Positions 8,701 through 16,413 of a stretch of 35,733 nt of DNA are shown piece after piece. This DNA comes from CAUZFZ01 sp963579025. Its GTDB lineage: Bacteria; Planctomycetota; Planctomycetia; Planctomycetales; Planctomycetaceae. The notes beneath the pieces are model-generated. The model saw only the letters and a program-made list of their open reading frames with translations, did not search any database and was not told the origin of the DNA. A program made the position numbers and the translations under genes. Positions within the stretch are counted from its first letter, which is position 1. Every line of letters begins with the position of its first letter. The stretch is from the NCBI GenBank assembly GCA_963579025.1, contig CAUZFZ010000112.1:1-35733 (forward strand), read 5' to 3'.

Positions 8701-10191
8701 TCCGTCTCGCGCAGCTCTCAACGCAGCTCGCGGACTTTTCACTTTTCCGACAATTGTCTGGTCAGCCAACAGGCGATAGAGAATCGCCCCGAGTGCATAG
8801 ACGTCGCTGCGAGCATCCAATCGATCATGCCGCCCGCGGGCCTGCTCGGGAGACATGTAGGTCGGCGTTCCCAGAATGCTGCCATGTCGTGTTTGTGTAA
8901 ATCGCTCATCCGTCGAGACGGTACGTGCCATGGATGTTTCAGCACGCACCTTTGGAATTCCAGTGTCGGAACCGTCACCACGCGACGGCTCAAGAGTCGC
9001 ACCGTAGCCCTGCTCTGGAAGTGACTCGTCAGGCCCGAGTGAGTCCTCTTCGTCCAGGTCGGAATCCAGGTCTGATTCGTCATCGGTCGAGTCGGCTTCA
9101 GTTTTCGAATCGCTCTTCAGGACCTTGGCTAGACCCCAGTCCAGAACAAGAGTTTCTCCGAACTCACCCAGCATCACGTTCTGTGGCTTCAGGTCACGAT
9201 GAAGGACGTCGTTCTCGTGTGCGAATGCCAGAGTGTTGCAAATGTCGATGAAGTGCCGCAGCAAAGCGTTGAATGCCACACGCCGATGAGGATCGGATTC
9301 CGACATGGCGTGCCACGTCCGAATCGCGTCTTCGAACGTCTCACCCCGAACCAGCTTCATCACGTAATAGGGGGCGCCTTCGTCGTTGATCCCCATCTCG
9401 TAGATAGGCACGACTCCCGAGTGCTCAAGCTGTCCGGTGATCTGAGCCTCTTCAACGAAGCGGCTGCGTGCATCTCGATTCTTCGCGGAGCGGGGCAGCA
9501 GTTCCTTGTACGCGACGTCGCGCCTGATGCGTTCGTCGTAGGCGTGAACGATGCGACCCATACCGCCGCGGGCGATCTCGTCCCTCAGCTCGAAACGATC
9601 CGCCTGCGATTCACTCGGCTTCGCAAACGTCTGGGGATGTTTGGGCTTCCCCGGTGTCACTCGAGTTGCCAGAAAACGCGTTGACTGAGCATCCACCGTC
9701 GCGTCAACAACGGTCGCTTGTGTTATATCAGCGGCGGAATCTCTGGGAGCTCCACTGCCGTCGACGGTTGCATCCATGTCTGACAGATCGTCTGCATCTG
9801 ACACATCCACATCGCGTTTCGCCTGGGCACCGCTGTGATCCTCCACGACGGTTTTCACCTTCGGAGTGGACTCAACAAGTGTCTCGGGAGCTTCCAGCAT
9901 CTGAATCTCCGACAGCCGTCGGAGATTCAACAGCCGTCGGATTTCCTCCTCGCATTCCGGAAATCGCGTAAACAGGTCTTCGACGTTGTAGTGGTCGCCC
10001 GAGGACCGTCGGAGTTCGTATTCGGCAAATGCCAGTTGTGCCAGATCGGAGGTGCACGGAGTGGGATGCTGAAACTCGCGCAGAAGTTCTTCCACGGTGA
10101 CGGCGTTACCGGACGACCAGCGTCGCTTCTGCTCGGTGGTTAGCTGCTCCACCGTCGCTCCGTCCGTATTCTGCGTCTCATCCAGAGGCAT
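5719..10191 (-). CDS. Ser/Thr protein kinase with C-terminal WD40 propellers
   Basis: Predicted 1490-residue protein. Residues 1-100 hold a short helical N-terminal region often seen in planctomycete kinases. Residues about 199-545 are a Hanks-type kinase: glycine loop ARGGMGRI, catalytic Lys in VAYKEL (about 229), HRDLKPQN (about 331), DWG in place of DFG (about 351) and a SPEQARG motif. An acidic insertion of about 80 residues lies between DWG and SPEQ. A transmembrane helix follows at about 568-586 (IAVAVTAAVLFTAIVV), then a coiled coil, then about 16 WD40-type repeats (for example DDGTLRLWD, DDGSLHLWN). It is likely a membrane sensor kinase with its WD40 propellers on the far side of the membrane. 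The ATG at 10191 is preferred over the TTG at 10209 because GCGGAG lies 10 bases upstream of the ATG. Confidence 0.9.
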   Translation of the reverse strand: MPLDETQNTDGATVEQLTTEQKRRWSSGNAVTVEELLREFQHPTPCTSDLAQLAFAEYELRRSSGDHYNVEDLFTRFPECEEEIRRLLNLRRLSEIQMLEAPETLVESTPKVKTVVEDHSGAQAKRDVDVSDADDLSDMDATVDGSGAPRDSAADITQATVVDATVDAQSTRFLATRVTPGKPKHPQTFAKPSESQADRFELRDEIARGGMGRIVHAYDERIRRDVAYKELLPRSAKNRDARSRFVEEAQITGQLEHSGVVPIYEMGINDEGAPYYVMKLVRGETFEDAIRTWHAMSESDPHRRVAFNALLRHFIDICNTLAFAHENDVLHRDLKPQNVMLGEFGETLVLDWGLAKVLKSDSKTEADSTDDESDLDSDLDEEDSLGPDESLPEQGYGATLEPSRGDGSDTGIPKVRAETSMARTVSTDERFTQTRHGSILGTPTYMSPEQARGRHDRLDARSDVYALGAILYRLLADQTIVGKVKSPRAALRAARDGEVTPPREIKPEIPRPLEAICMKALQRGVDDRYQTALELKNDVEAWLADEPISVYVEPLPQRAWRVIKRHRIAVAVTAAVLFTAIVVPITVERFRHIEITASVNELIAKADVAEEQQQFESAQSLLAQAEGLVSNDPQLADVARDVSDRRRRLEERLRKQAIASREQAIVARNQAVENSLLAEARRLVAESRSAQVDKPRLSLLLAGEAVELSRRTGRDVVPEAVQNLHDVIGKFGGRGLQQHTGPIRALTVSADGQWMLSGSADRRARLWRLDEAGDSAELFGHEGTVTAVLMTPDGRYAVTAGDDGAVALWDVNLDEQPDPVHVLVASELPVTCIAVSPDGRWLATSGLSTDIRIWDLTADEPDALVKQLEGHSDAVNTLQFSADGKTLFSGSDDKVVAAWPIPVEDEPPVPTRLLTGHGAGVTTLDLSDDGKWLVSGDADGSVRVWQTNDADDPEPIVLTTGRHAVARVRFAPDSGLFAAATAKGECSIWEITGSACEQVAVLSDHTAAINDMLWLTSPLRIVTASDDRTVRIKNWPNDSDSPSSVLRVHEDSVWALAASENGDTLAGGALDGAIQVWETERAVPGMTPGLVNGHDRQVQELEVSHDGQWLLSISSDRDRSAQLWRHDGRLRLQRSEEFTADLESLGRIETGAWHPTQSLFAIGTSNGQVFVLDPTDPAGSRRSLRGLTESVTDIVFSPSGDQVAASSDGGQLAVWNVSAADDDADPVQSVQVSSDDLTCMAFASDGNAVAIGVDGGGVYVLPTGDNAARLLPGSHKRAVNQVAFSPDGNWLGSVSDDGSLHLWNQPLDPTSEQSPQILVRHTERVYSLVFSPDSRHVITVSDSGASGDEASDDAVAIVWPVESSHPERDAVVLSGHSKGVRCMAMFDQGRMVATGSDDGTLRLWDLTLDNPSAASILIRDFGESVQSLAIDETSTTLFAGTRAGSIAVWPLDVASLVQAARKTAGRVLTESEQARFQPDVSAFDIAAERK
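9902..9941. repeat. Perfect 12-bp hairpin plus direct repeat inside the kinase gene
   Basis: Arms 9902-9913 (TGAATCTCCGAC) and 9918-9929 are perfect inverse complements around the loop AGCC. The 12-mer ACAGCCGTCGGA at 9912-9923 recurs at 9930-9941, 18 bases apart. The segment encodes the duplicated Arg/Leu run RRLLNLRRL in the kinase N-terminal region, so the repeats may come from codon repetition, but a perfect 12-bp stem within a coding region is uncommon. Confidence 0.6.
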
Positions 10192-10875
10192 CAGTGCGGA
10201 TCTCCGCAAATATGTGCGAGGCGAAGTGACGTTGATTCAAGGCCTGCGAGGAAATCATCCGAACGGAGCCGCAGCTACATGCAATCATACATCACAACAT
10301 CGCCTGGCTCGGCGTCGTCTCGTGCCAAATCCGCTTTCTGTCTCACAATACAATGTTGGTGCGGACCAGAATAAGTGTCCGACGTGAGGAACATTTGAAC
10401 TACCCGCTTCCGGCGGCGTGCGGAATTGCTGACACCATGACGACCGTTACCACCAGCACGACTGCTTCGGTATCACCTGGTCGACGCAACTGACCCCGGT
10501 GGCATCGTCCGTTTCCTCGGGCACGACGATTCGTAACCGAGTTACCGGGCAATCTCGCCTCAGCTTGCGGCCCGGATGCGCATTCTTACCACGGAGCCTT
10601 CCGATTCAGTCGATATGGTTTGTTGAACCTGCTTGTTCCCTCTGCATTCCTGACCTGGTCCGTGTGTTCATCCGGGGGATTCGACTGATGGCCTGCAGGA
10701 AAACGTCCACGTCGACGTGAAGCTCGCGTTACACCACGCACAGGCAAGTGCGAGACTTTCCGTCGTGGGAGCAGGCTGGCACATGATCGTGCGGTTTCCC
10801 GCACCGCATATAACGCGGGCCGCGACTCGGTGTCGGCAGGCATTTTGCAAACGTGAACAACAGATCGCAGAACTG
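10192..10875. other. Intergenic region between divergent kinase genes
   Basis: About 684 bases separate the start of the WD40 kinase gene (-) and the chosen start of the AAA kinase gene (+). Divergent promoters should lie here, but I could not identify convincing -35/-10 pairs. The + frame is open from GTG 10717, but that part encodes nothing recognisable. No tRNA, repeat array or inserted gene was seen. Confidence 0.5.
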
Positions 10876-13800
10876 ATGACAGATGCGACAGGCGGTAGTT
10901 TCGCCGGAACGGACCGTTACCAGATTAACGGGATACTCGGCGCGGGTGGCATGGGCGTTGTCTATGACGCCTTTGACCGTGAGCGGAACGTGCGCGTCGC
11001 ACTGAAGACACTCAAGGCCCTTGATCCCCGGGCGTTGTTTCGTTTCAAACAGGAGTTCCGGTCACTGGCTGGAATCGACCATCGGAATCTCATTCACCTC
11101 CACGAACTGGTCGCGGATGATGACGTCTGGTTTTTTACGATGGACTACGTTCCCGGCCAGCACCTGATGGACTACGTCCGACCAGACGACCTGATGCCGG
11201 AGTCGATCGCAGACGCTCAGACACTCGACGAACTGGCCCCGGGAACACCTGACGAACAGTCGGCTGCCGGTCAACAGAGTGCATCTCGACGAGAGCCTCT
11301 CCCGGATGGCACTCGTTCAGACGACCCTCATCCGCCGGGTTGTGACCTGGTGCGTCTGCGGAACGCGTTCGGGCAGCTCGCGGAAGGACTGTACGCCCTG
11401 CACTCGGCGGGCAAACTTCACCGCGATATCAAGCCGCCGAATGTTCTGGTCGAAGACGACGGGCATGTCGTGCTGCTCGACTTCGGACTCGTTGTGCAAA
11501 TGGAGCAGTCCGGGCAACCCGAACTGGGTGAACTGCCGGAAGGATCGCCAGAGAAGATTGAGTCGAGCGGAATTTATCAGACGCTGGATCAGTCCGTATC
11601 GGGAACAGCCGCCTACATGGCGCCCGAGCAGGCGCTCAATCGACCGCTCGGCGAATCCAGCGACTGGTATGCCGTCGGCACAATGCTCTTCAAGGCTCTT
11701 ACCGGACAGTTGCCGTTTCAGGGCGGTCTCCTGAAGTTGCTGCGCAGAAAAATCCGAGAGCAGGCACCGGACCCCGCCGACCTGGCCCCGAACATTCCGG
11801 AGGACCTGCGACAACTGTGCCTCGATCTGATGGCCAGAAATCCAGACGACCGCCCCACCGGACACGATGTACTGGAACGACTTTCGGTCACAGCACTGAC
11901 TCAGGAAGACCTGCAATCGGCCTCCGAGATTCCATTCGTTGGACGTGAGGCTCAACTGAACGCGATGCACGAGGCATTTCGCGGTGTGCTTGTCGGCCGG
12001 ACATTCGTTGTCGAGGTCGATGGGCTATCGGGTATGGGGAAGAGCGCGCTTGTTGATCAGTTTCTGAAGCGTGTCCAGCAGGAGCACGACGCAATCGTTC
12101 TTTGCGGACGGTGCTACGAACAGGAATCCGTTCCCTACAAAGGGATCGACAGTCTGGTCGATGAACTCACGCGTTTCCTCCTGCGCCTGCCCGTCGAACA
12201 GACCGACGAAATACTCGTGGAAGATATTTCGCTTCTAGCCCGGCTTTTCCCAGTACTCAGACAGGTCAAGTTGATCGACGAGCGAGTGTTACAGAGCGAC
12301 AACGTCGGCGATCCTCGCGCCATGCGCCATCGCGCATTTGTTGCTCTGAAAGAACTGCTGCATCGCATAGGCCAGACACGGCCACTGATTCTCTCGCTCG
12401 ACGACCTGCAGTGGGGTGACGCCGACAGTGCGATACTGCTCAACGAAGTTCTTCAGTCAGATCCCCCGCCGCAGGTCATGTTGGTCCTTGCCTTTCGCGG
12501 TGAGTACGTCGACACGAGTCCGTGCCTGAAAACCTTGCGGGAAGCCAAGTGGAGACGAAGAAGCCGAGCTCCCGTTGCCTCACCGGGGTCACTCCATGTT
12601 TCTGACTCAAGGAGCATCACTCTGGAGACGATTCGACTTCGCCCACTCGGTTCAGAAGACGTTCGAGAACTCGTCGCACAGGTGCTCCCTGCGGATCAAT
12701 CGCTTTCCGATGACGCGATTGAACAGATCGTGCAGGACTCCGGCGGCAGCCCTTACTTTGTGCAGGAGCTTGTCCGGTGGATTGGCTTGGGACGTAAGCT
12801 GAGTTCGCCCGACGACTCCATTGCCGGTCTCGACGCCGTCTTACACGCTCGTGCCTGCGAGCTGCCGCAGTCGGCTCGCAGCCTGCTAAACGTCATCGCG
12901 GTCGCTGGACGACCGATTGCGATGCGGCATGCATTTCGGGCGAGCGAACTTGTGCAGATCGAACCGCGCTCACTGAAGCCACTCTATAGCGGTCATTTCA
13001 TACGTTCGACGGGCACTGGTCTCGATGATGAGGTTGCGACGTTTCACGACAGGATTCGCGAAAGTGTCTCAGCCAACATCGATCCTCCGACTCGCAGTCG
13101 GCTTTACGGAAATCTGGCCGCGTCACTGGTGACCGACGAGTCGACCGACCCTGAGATGCTGGCCGACTGTTATTACCAGGCGCACGACCTCGAACAGGCT
13201 GGCCGTTACTACGAGAAGGCGGCGCAGATCGCGTCGGACGCTCTCGCGTTTTCCCGGGCCGCACATCTGTATCGCCGGGCGCTTGAATTCAGCCCGGAGC
13301 GCGGTGCGAGTCGGCTCTCGTTGCGACGAAAGCTGGCTGACGCACTTGCGAACGCGGGGCTTGGCACGGCTGCCGCCGACGAGTACCAGGCGGTTTCAAC
13401 AGACTGCGAGGGTCGTGAGCAGCTCGTCCTCGAGGGTCTGGCAGCTTTTCACTATTGCACCGGTGCCAGGATCGGACGTGGTCGGCGACTGCTTCAACGG
13501 GCACTCGGTCGCATTGGCTTCAAACTGCCCGACTCCCCCACGGCCGCGCTAATGGCACTTGGCTGGCAACGCATGCGGCACTGGTACCGCGGGAACCGGT
13601 TTCGACAGAAGACCATCGACGAAGTCGACCCTCGTGATCTTCTGAAGATCGACATCGCCTGGAATGCATCCAAAGCACTCTCGTTGTTCGACACGATTTC
13701 AGGGGCGAGCGTTCTCGCAAAAGCATTGCGGCTGGCGTTGAACAGCGGTGAGCCAACTCGTATCGCCACACTACTCGCGTGGGAAGCCGGTGTGATGGCC

Positions 13801-14811
13801 TCTTCACGTTTTCGATTCGAATTGAGGCAGAGCGAGGCACTCTTGAAGCTTGCCCGAGAAGTTGCCGTTGGCACGGACGATCCTTACTGCCTGGGAATGG
13901 TTGAACTTGCGACCGCATGTAGAGGCCTGTGCATGGGTAATTTCGAGCTGGGTGTGCAGCATGCGAGATCCGCGGACAGGATTTTTCGAACGCGTTGCAC
14001 GGGTGTCGCCTGGGAACGAGACTCGTCACAGATTTTCCTGACATGGTCTCTGGCGTATCGAGGTCTCTTCACCGAACTCGCACCGTATTCGGAAGTCGCA
14101 CTCCTGGATGCACAGGACCGAGGAGATGTCTACGCCGCAACGACGCAGGCCGTTTTTTCACTCGCGTGGGCAAGACTCGCTGCAGGCGACCCAGACGGTG
14201 CAGAAGAGGCGCTCGAACTCAATTTGGCGCGGTGGTCGAAAAGCGGGTTTCATATTCAGCACTATCTGGGTGCGGCAGTGCGATCGATGATCAGCATCTA
14301 CCGTGGCCGCCCCGAGGATGCGTTTGATGGCCTGACAAATCACTACCGTGACATGAAGAAGTCACTGCTGTTTGAGGTTCGAATTGCCGAGATCGGCTAT
14401 TTTGCGTTCCGTGGCCGGGCGGCCGTCGCAGCGCTATTCGACGACCGGATGCGAACGGAACTGGCACGGAGTGCGCGCCGTGATGCAAACAGACTGGCCC
14501 GGATGAAGATTGAATGGGCAACACCGCAGTCCGACGCGATTCTCGCCGGCCTGGCATCTGTTGATGGCGATGGAAGTGAAACCACACGTCTACTGCGACG
14601 CGCGACCGACGGATTCGACAAAGTCGGAATGGAAGCGTGGGCCGCGGCCTGTCGAATTCGGCTCGGACAGGTGCTCCCGAATGATGAGGGCAATCGGCTT
14701 CGGACGCAGGGCGAGGAATGGATGCGAATTCAAAACGTGGCCAGCATTCCGCGAATGACCGCCGCCCTCGTGCCAGGCTTCGAAGACCCGGAAGCCCCCG
14801 CCCCAATCTGA
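10876..14811 (+). CDS. Ser/Thr protein kinase fused to AAA-type ATPase and TPR-like region
   Basis: Predicted 1311-residue cytoplasmic protein. Residues about 15-335 are a Hanks kinase: GAGGMGVVYDAFD glycine loop, Lys in VALKTL (about 44), LHRDIKPPNVL (about 182), DFG (about 202) and APEQAL. A 50-residue Asp/Ser-rich insertion lies between the N- and C-lobes. Residues about 355-560 are a COG3899-like predicted ATPase: GREAQL start, Walker A GLSGMGKSA (about 383), Walker B LILSLDDLQW (about 504). The rest is helical and TPR-like (YYEKAAQIASDAL). This layout resembles PknK/LuxR-type regulators without a DNA-binding tail. The start at 10876 is chosen because the kinase fold begins just after it; the Shine-Dalgarno is weak, so ATG 10783 or GTG 10717 cannot be excluded. 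It stops 64 bases before the convergent STAS gene. Confidence 0.85.
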   Translation: MTDATGGSFAGTDRYQINGILGAGGMGVVYDAFDRERNVRVALKTLKALDPRALFRFKQEFRSLAGIDHRNLIHLHELVADDDVWFFTMDYVPGQHLMDYVRPDDLMPESIADAQTLDELAPGTPDEQSAAGQQSASRREPLPDGTRSDDPHPPGCDLVRLRNAFGQLAEGLYALHSAGKLHRDIKPPNVLVEDDGHVVLLDFGLVVQMEQSGQPELGELPEGSPEKIESSGIYQTLDQSVSGTAAYMAPEQALNRPLGESSDWYAVGTMLFKALTGQLPFQGGLLKLLRRKIREQAPDPADLAPNIPEDLRQLCLDLMARNPDDRPTGHDVLERLSVTALTQEDLQSASEIPFVGREAQLNAMHEAFRGVLVGRTFVVEVDGLSGMGKSALVDQFLKRVQQEHDAIVLCGRCYEQESVPYKGIDSLVDELTRFLLRLPVEQTDEILVEDISLLARLFPVLRQVKLIDERVLQSDNVGDPRAMRHRAFVALKELLHRIGQTRPLILSLDDLQWGDADSAILLNEVLQSDPPPQVMLVLAFRGEYVDTSPCLKTLREAKWRRRSRAPVASPGSLHVSDSRSITLETIRLRPLGSEDVRELVAQVLPADQSLSDDAIEQIVQDSGGSPYFVQELVRWIGLGRKLSSPDDSIAGLDAVLHARACELPQSARSLLNVIAVAGRPIAMRHAFRASELVQIEPRSLKPLYSGHFIRSTGTGLDDEVATFHDRIRESVSANIDPPTRSRLYGNLAASLVTDESTDPEMLADCYYQAHDLEQAGRYYEKAAQIASDALAFSRAAHLYRRALEFSPERGASRLSLRRKLADALANAGLGTAAADEYQAVSTDCEGREQLVLEGLAAFHYCTGARIGRGRRLLQRALGRIGFKLPDSPTAALMALGWQRMRHWYRGNRFRQKTIDEVDPRDLLKIDIAWNASKALSLFDTISGASVLAKALRLALNSGEPTRIATLLAWEAGVMASSRFRFELRQSEALLKLAREVAVGTDDPYCLGMVELATACRGLCMGNFELGVQHARSADRIFRTRCTGVAWERDSSQIFLTWSLAYRGLFTELAPYSEVALLDAQDRGDVYAATTQAVFSLAWARLAAGDPDGAEEALELNLARWSKSGFHIQHYLGAAVRSMISIYRGRPEDAFDGLTNHYRDMKKSLLFEVRIAEIGYFAFRGRAAVAALFDDRMRTELARSARRDANRLARMKIEWATPQSDAILAGLASVDGDGSETTRLLRRATDGFDKVGMEAWAAACRIRLGQVLPNDEGNRLRTQGEEWMRIQNVASIPRMTAALVPGFEDPEAPAPI

Positions 14812-14874
14812 TTGGGCCAGACGGACGGGGAACTGGTACGCATGCCCGTGTATGGCACTGTCGAACTCGACGAA

Positions 14875-15264
14875 TCAGAGCTCCTCGTCGTCGAGATCGT
14901 TCAGCAGACTCGACGGATCGATGTCCATGGTTGGGGACGCCATCGTGATTGCCTCATCGATACTTGCGGCGCTGATCGATCCGATCAGGTGAGCTTTGCG
15001 AAGTGGGGCTTTCAGAGCTTCCTGCTCGCCACCAATAATCAGGTCCTGGCCTCGCGCCACAAGTCGCCGCTTGCAATCACACAACAATGATACGCCACCG
15101 TCGTCAATTCCTTCGGCGTGACTCAGATCAAATACAACAACGCCCGAGGCGTTCGTGAGCAGTTCGACAAGCCGCTCCCGAACCCCAGGTACGGACCATG
15201 CGTCGGAATCGCCGTCAAAGCCCACAACGAGAATGCCGTCCCGATAGGACTCGCTGATCTTCAT
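14875..15264 (-). CDS. STAS-domain protein (anti-sigma factor antagonist-like)
   Basis: Predicted 129-residue protein with a STAS fold over about residues 1-105: strand ILVVGFDG, then VVVFDLSHAEGIDDGGV. In SpoIIAA-type antagonists the equivalent motif is DSSG and carries the serine phosphorylated by an anti-sigma kinase. Here it reads DDGG, so the usual phospho-serine is absent. The tail ends in an acidic stretch (LNDLDDEEL). AAGGAC about 9 bases before ATG 15264 supports this start; the longer frame to 15330 is rejected. The gene is convergent with the large AAA kinase gene. No RsbW-like kinase or sigma factor is next to it, so partner and role are unknown. It may be a constitutive binder or a scaffold subunit. 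Confidence 0.82.
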   Translation of the reverse strand: MKISESYRDGILVVGFDGDSDAWSVPGVRERLVELLTNASGVVVFDLSHAEGIDDGGVSLLCDCKRRLVARGQDLIIGGEQEALKAPLRKAHLIGSISAASIDEAITMASPTMDIDPSSLLNDLDDEEL

Positions 15265-15403
15265 GGTGACTGTCCTTACTTTCCGCAGATGAGATTGACC
15301 CTGCTGGCAGACAATACTGCCTGCTCCCATCGGCTTGAAGTGCAGTCAGGTCTGGCAGGCCGATCGCACGAGTAGAAGAACGTCGAAGTGCCGTTCAAAC
15401 GAT

Positions 15404-15428
15404 GAAGGCCGGCAAAATGCCGGCCTTC
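15404..15428 (-). terminator. Strong hairpin after the 15460-15975 gene
   Basis: Arms GAAGGCCGGC (15404-15413) and GCCGGCCTTC (15419-15428) are perfectly complementary over 10 bp with the loop AAAAT. It lies about 32 bases past the stop of the - strand gene at 15460. On the - strand only a short TTT follows, so it is either a weak intrinsic terminator or a stabilising 3' hairpin. Confidence 0.6.
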
Positions 15429-15459
15429 GAGACAGCCGTCTTTCCGCTGCGCTGCGCCA

Positions 15460-15975
15460 TTAGTACTGGTAGTAGACCTGCTGCGGCTGCTCGATCAGCG
15501 TCCAGCGTTCACCGTTCAGACGCGTTTCCATCGTCCATGTCAGCCCCTCTTTGAACACGATCGACACGATGTTGGCAGCCTCGACTTCTGCCTTGCCCCA
15601 GTCCGTGTGTACGAACAGCTTGCCGAGTTCAGTCGTACCAGTGACTGAGTCGCCGTTCGTCAGCAGGACGGTGGTCATCGGAGAGTCCTTCTGAGGCAGC
15701 CGCATACCGACAACTGCGTGCAGCGGGATCGTCGCCGTGCCGAACGCCGTTTCTACGGACAGCTCAGTTAATTCCAACAGGCGGCCTTTAAGTTCCGAGT
15801 TGGTTTGCGACGCCAGTTCCATCGTCACCTGAAGCGGACGCGTCGCCATTGCCGCCCGTTTCTTCGCCGGGTTGGCTGCCAGCAGTTGATCATCAGCGTT
15901 GGAAACAGCCGACGATGCCGTCAGCAAAGCCATTGTCAGGACAGCCAGGCCGCTTGCGCTCGAAAGTCTCTTCAT
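15460..15975 (-). CDS. Small exported protein with beta-rich domain, function unknown
   Basis: Predicted 171-residue protein with a classical signal peptide (MKRLSSASGLAVLTMALLTASSA, cleavage near SNA). The mature part has beta strands and a motif (VETAFGTATIPLHAVVGM) followed by VLLTNGDSVTG and a C-terminal VYYQY. This pattern is familiar from small planctomycete secreted proteins, but no named family is assigned. The start at 15975 is supported by CGAGGGGAAAG just upstream; the longer frame to 16032 is rejected. A strong hairpin follows the stop. It is probably a periplasmic or surface protein. Confidence 0.72.
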   Translation of the reverse strand: MKRLSSASGLAVLTMALLTASSAVSNADDQLLAANPAKKRAAMATRPLQVTMELASQTNSELKGRLLELTELSVETAFGTATIPLHAVVGMRLPQKDSPMTTVLLTNGDSVTGTTELGKLFVHTDWGKAEVEAANIVSIVFKEGLTWTMETRLNGERWTLIEQPQQVYYQY

Positions 15976-16413
15976 TACTTTCCCCTCGGTGTTGGGATAC
16001 CAGAATCGGTTTCGGTAACTCAGCAGAGTCACCGCATTCGTCTGTGCGTACTCTTGCGTTTCGACAGTTCCGGATACTCACCGAAAGCATGCGCGCCAAA
16101 CGCCGGTGCGGCGCGGCCGGGAGTGATTGACCGGGAGTTTTCGCCGCAGCGGATTTTCAATCCAGCCGATGCAACCCGCACGAAGTAACGCTCATTCGCG
16201 CCGCACAATGACTGATTCCATTTCACGCTCGGGTTTTTGCCGCGATTCGCAGTTCGGTCCGACATGATTCGGTCGCCTCGCCATACATGGCGCGTTGAGG
16301 CAGAGCGTTCGGCGTAGCGACTAAACTCTCAGAAGTACGCAGGGTGATGTGTCGTCACACGGACCTGCAGAAACAAACAGCAAACGGCCCGGTCGCGGAA
16401 ACCACCTGATTAC
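15976..16413. other. Intergenic region, no gene seen
   Basis: About 440 bases lie between the divergent small exported protein gene (-) and the glycosyltransferase gene (+). The 78-codon - strand frame at 16029-16265 and short + frames lack convincing ribosome sites or domain signals. No terminator or repeat stands out. It presumably carries promoters for both genes. Confidence 0.5.

Noticed and set aside
10717..10875. N-terminal extension of the AAA kinase gene from GTG 10717
   Set aside because: Encoded residues look non-protein-like and the kinase fold begins after 10876; not fully excluded because the ribosome site at 10876 is weak.
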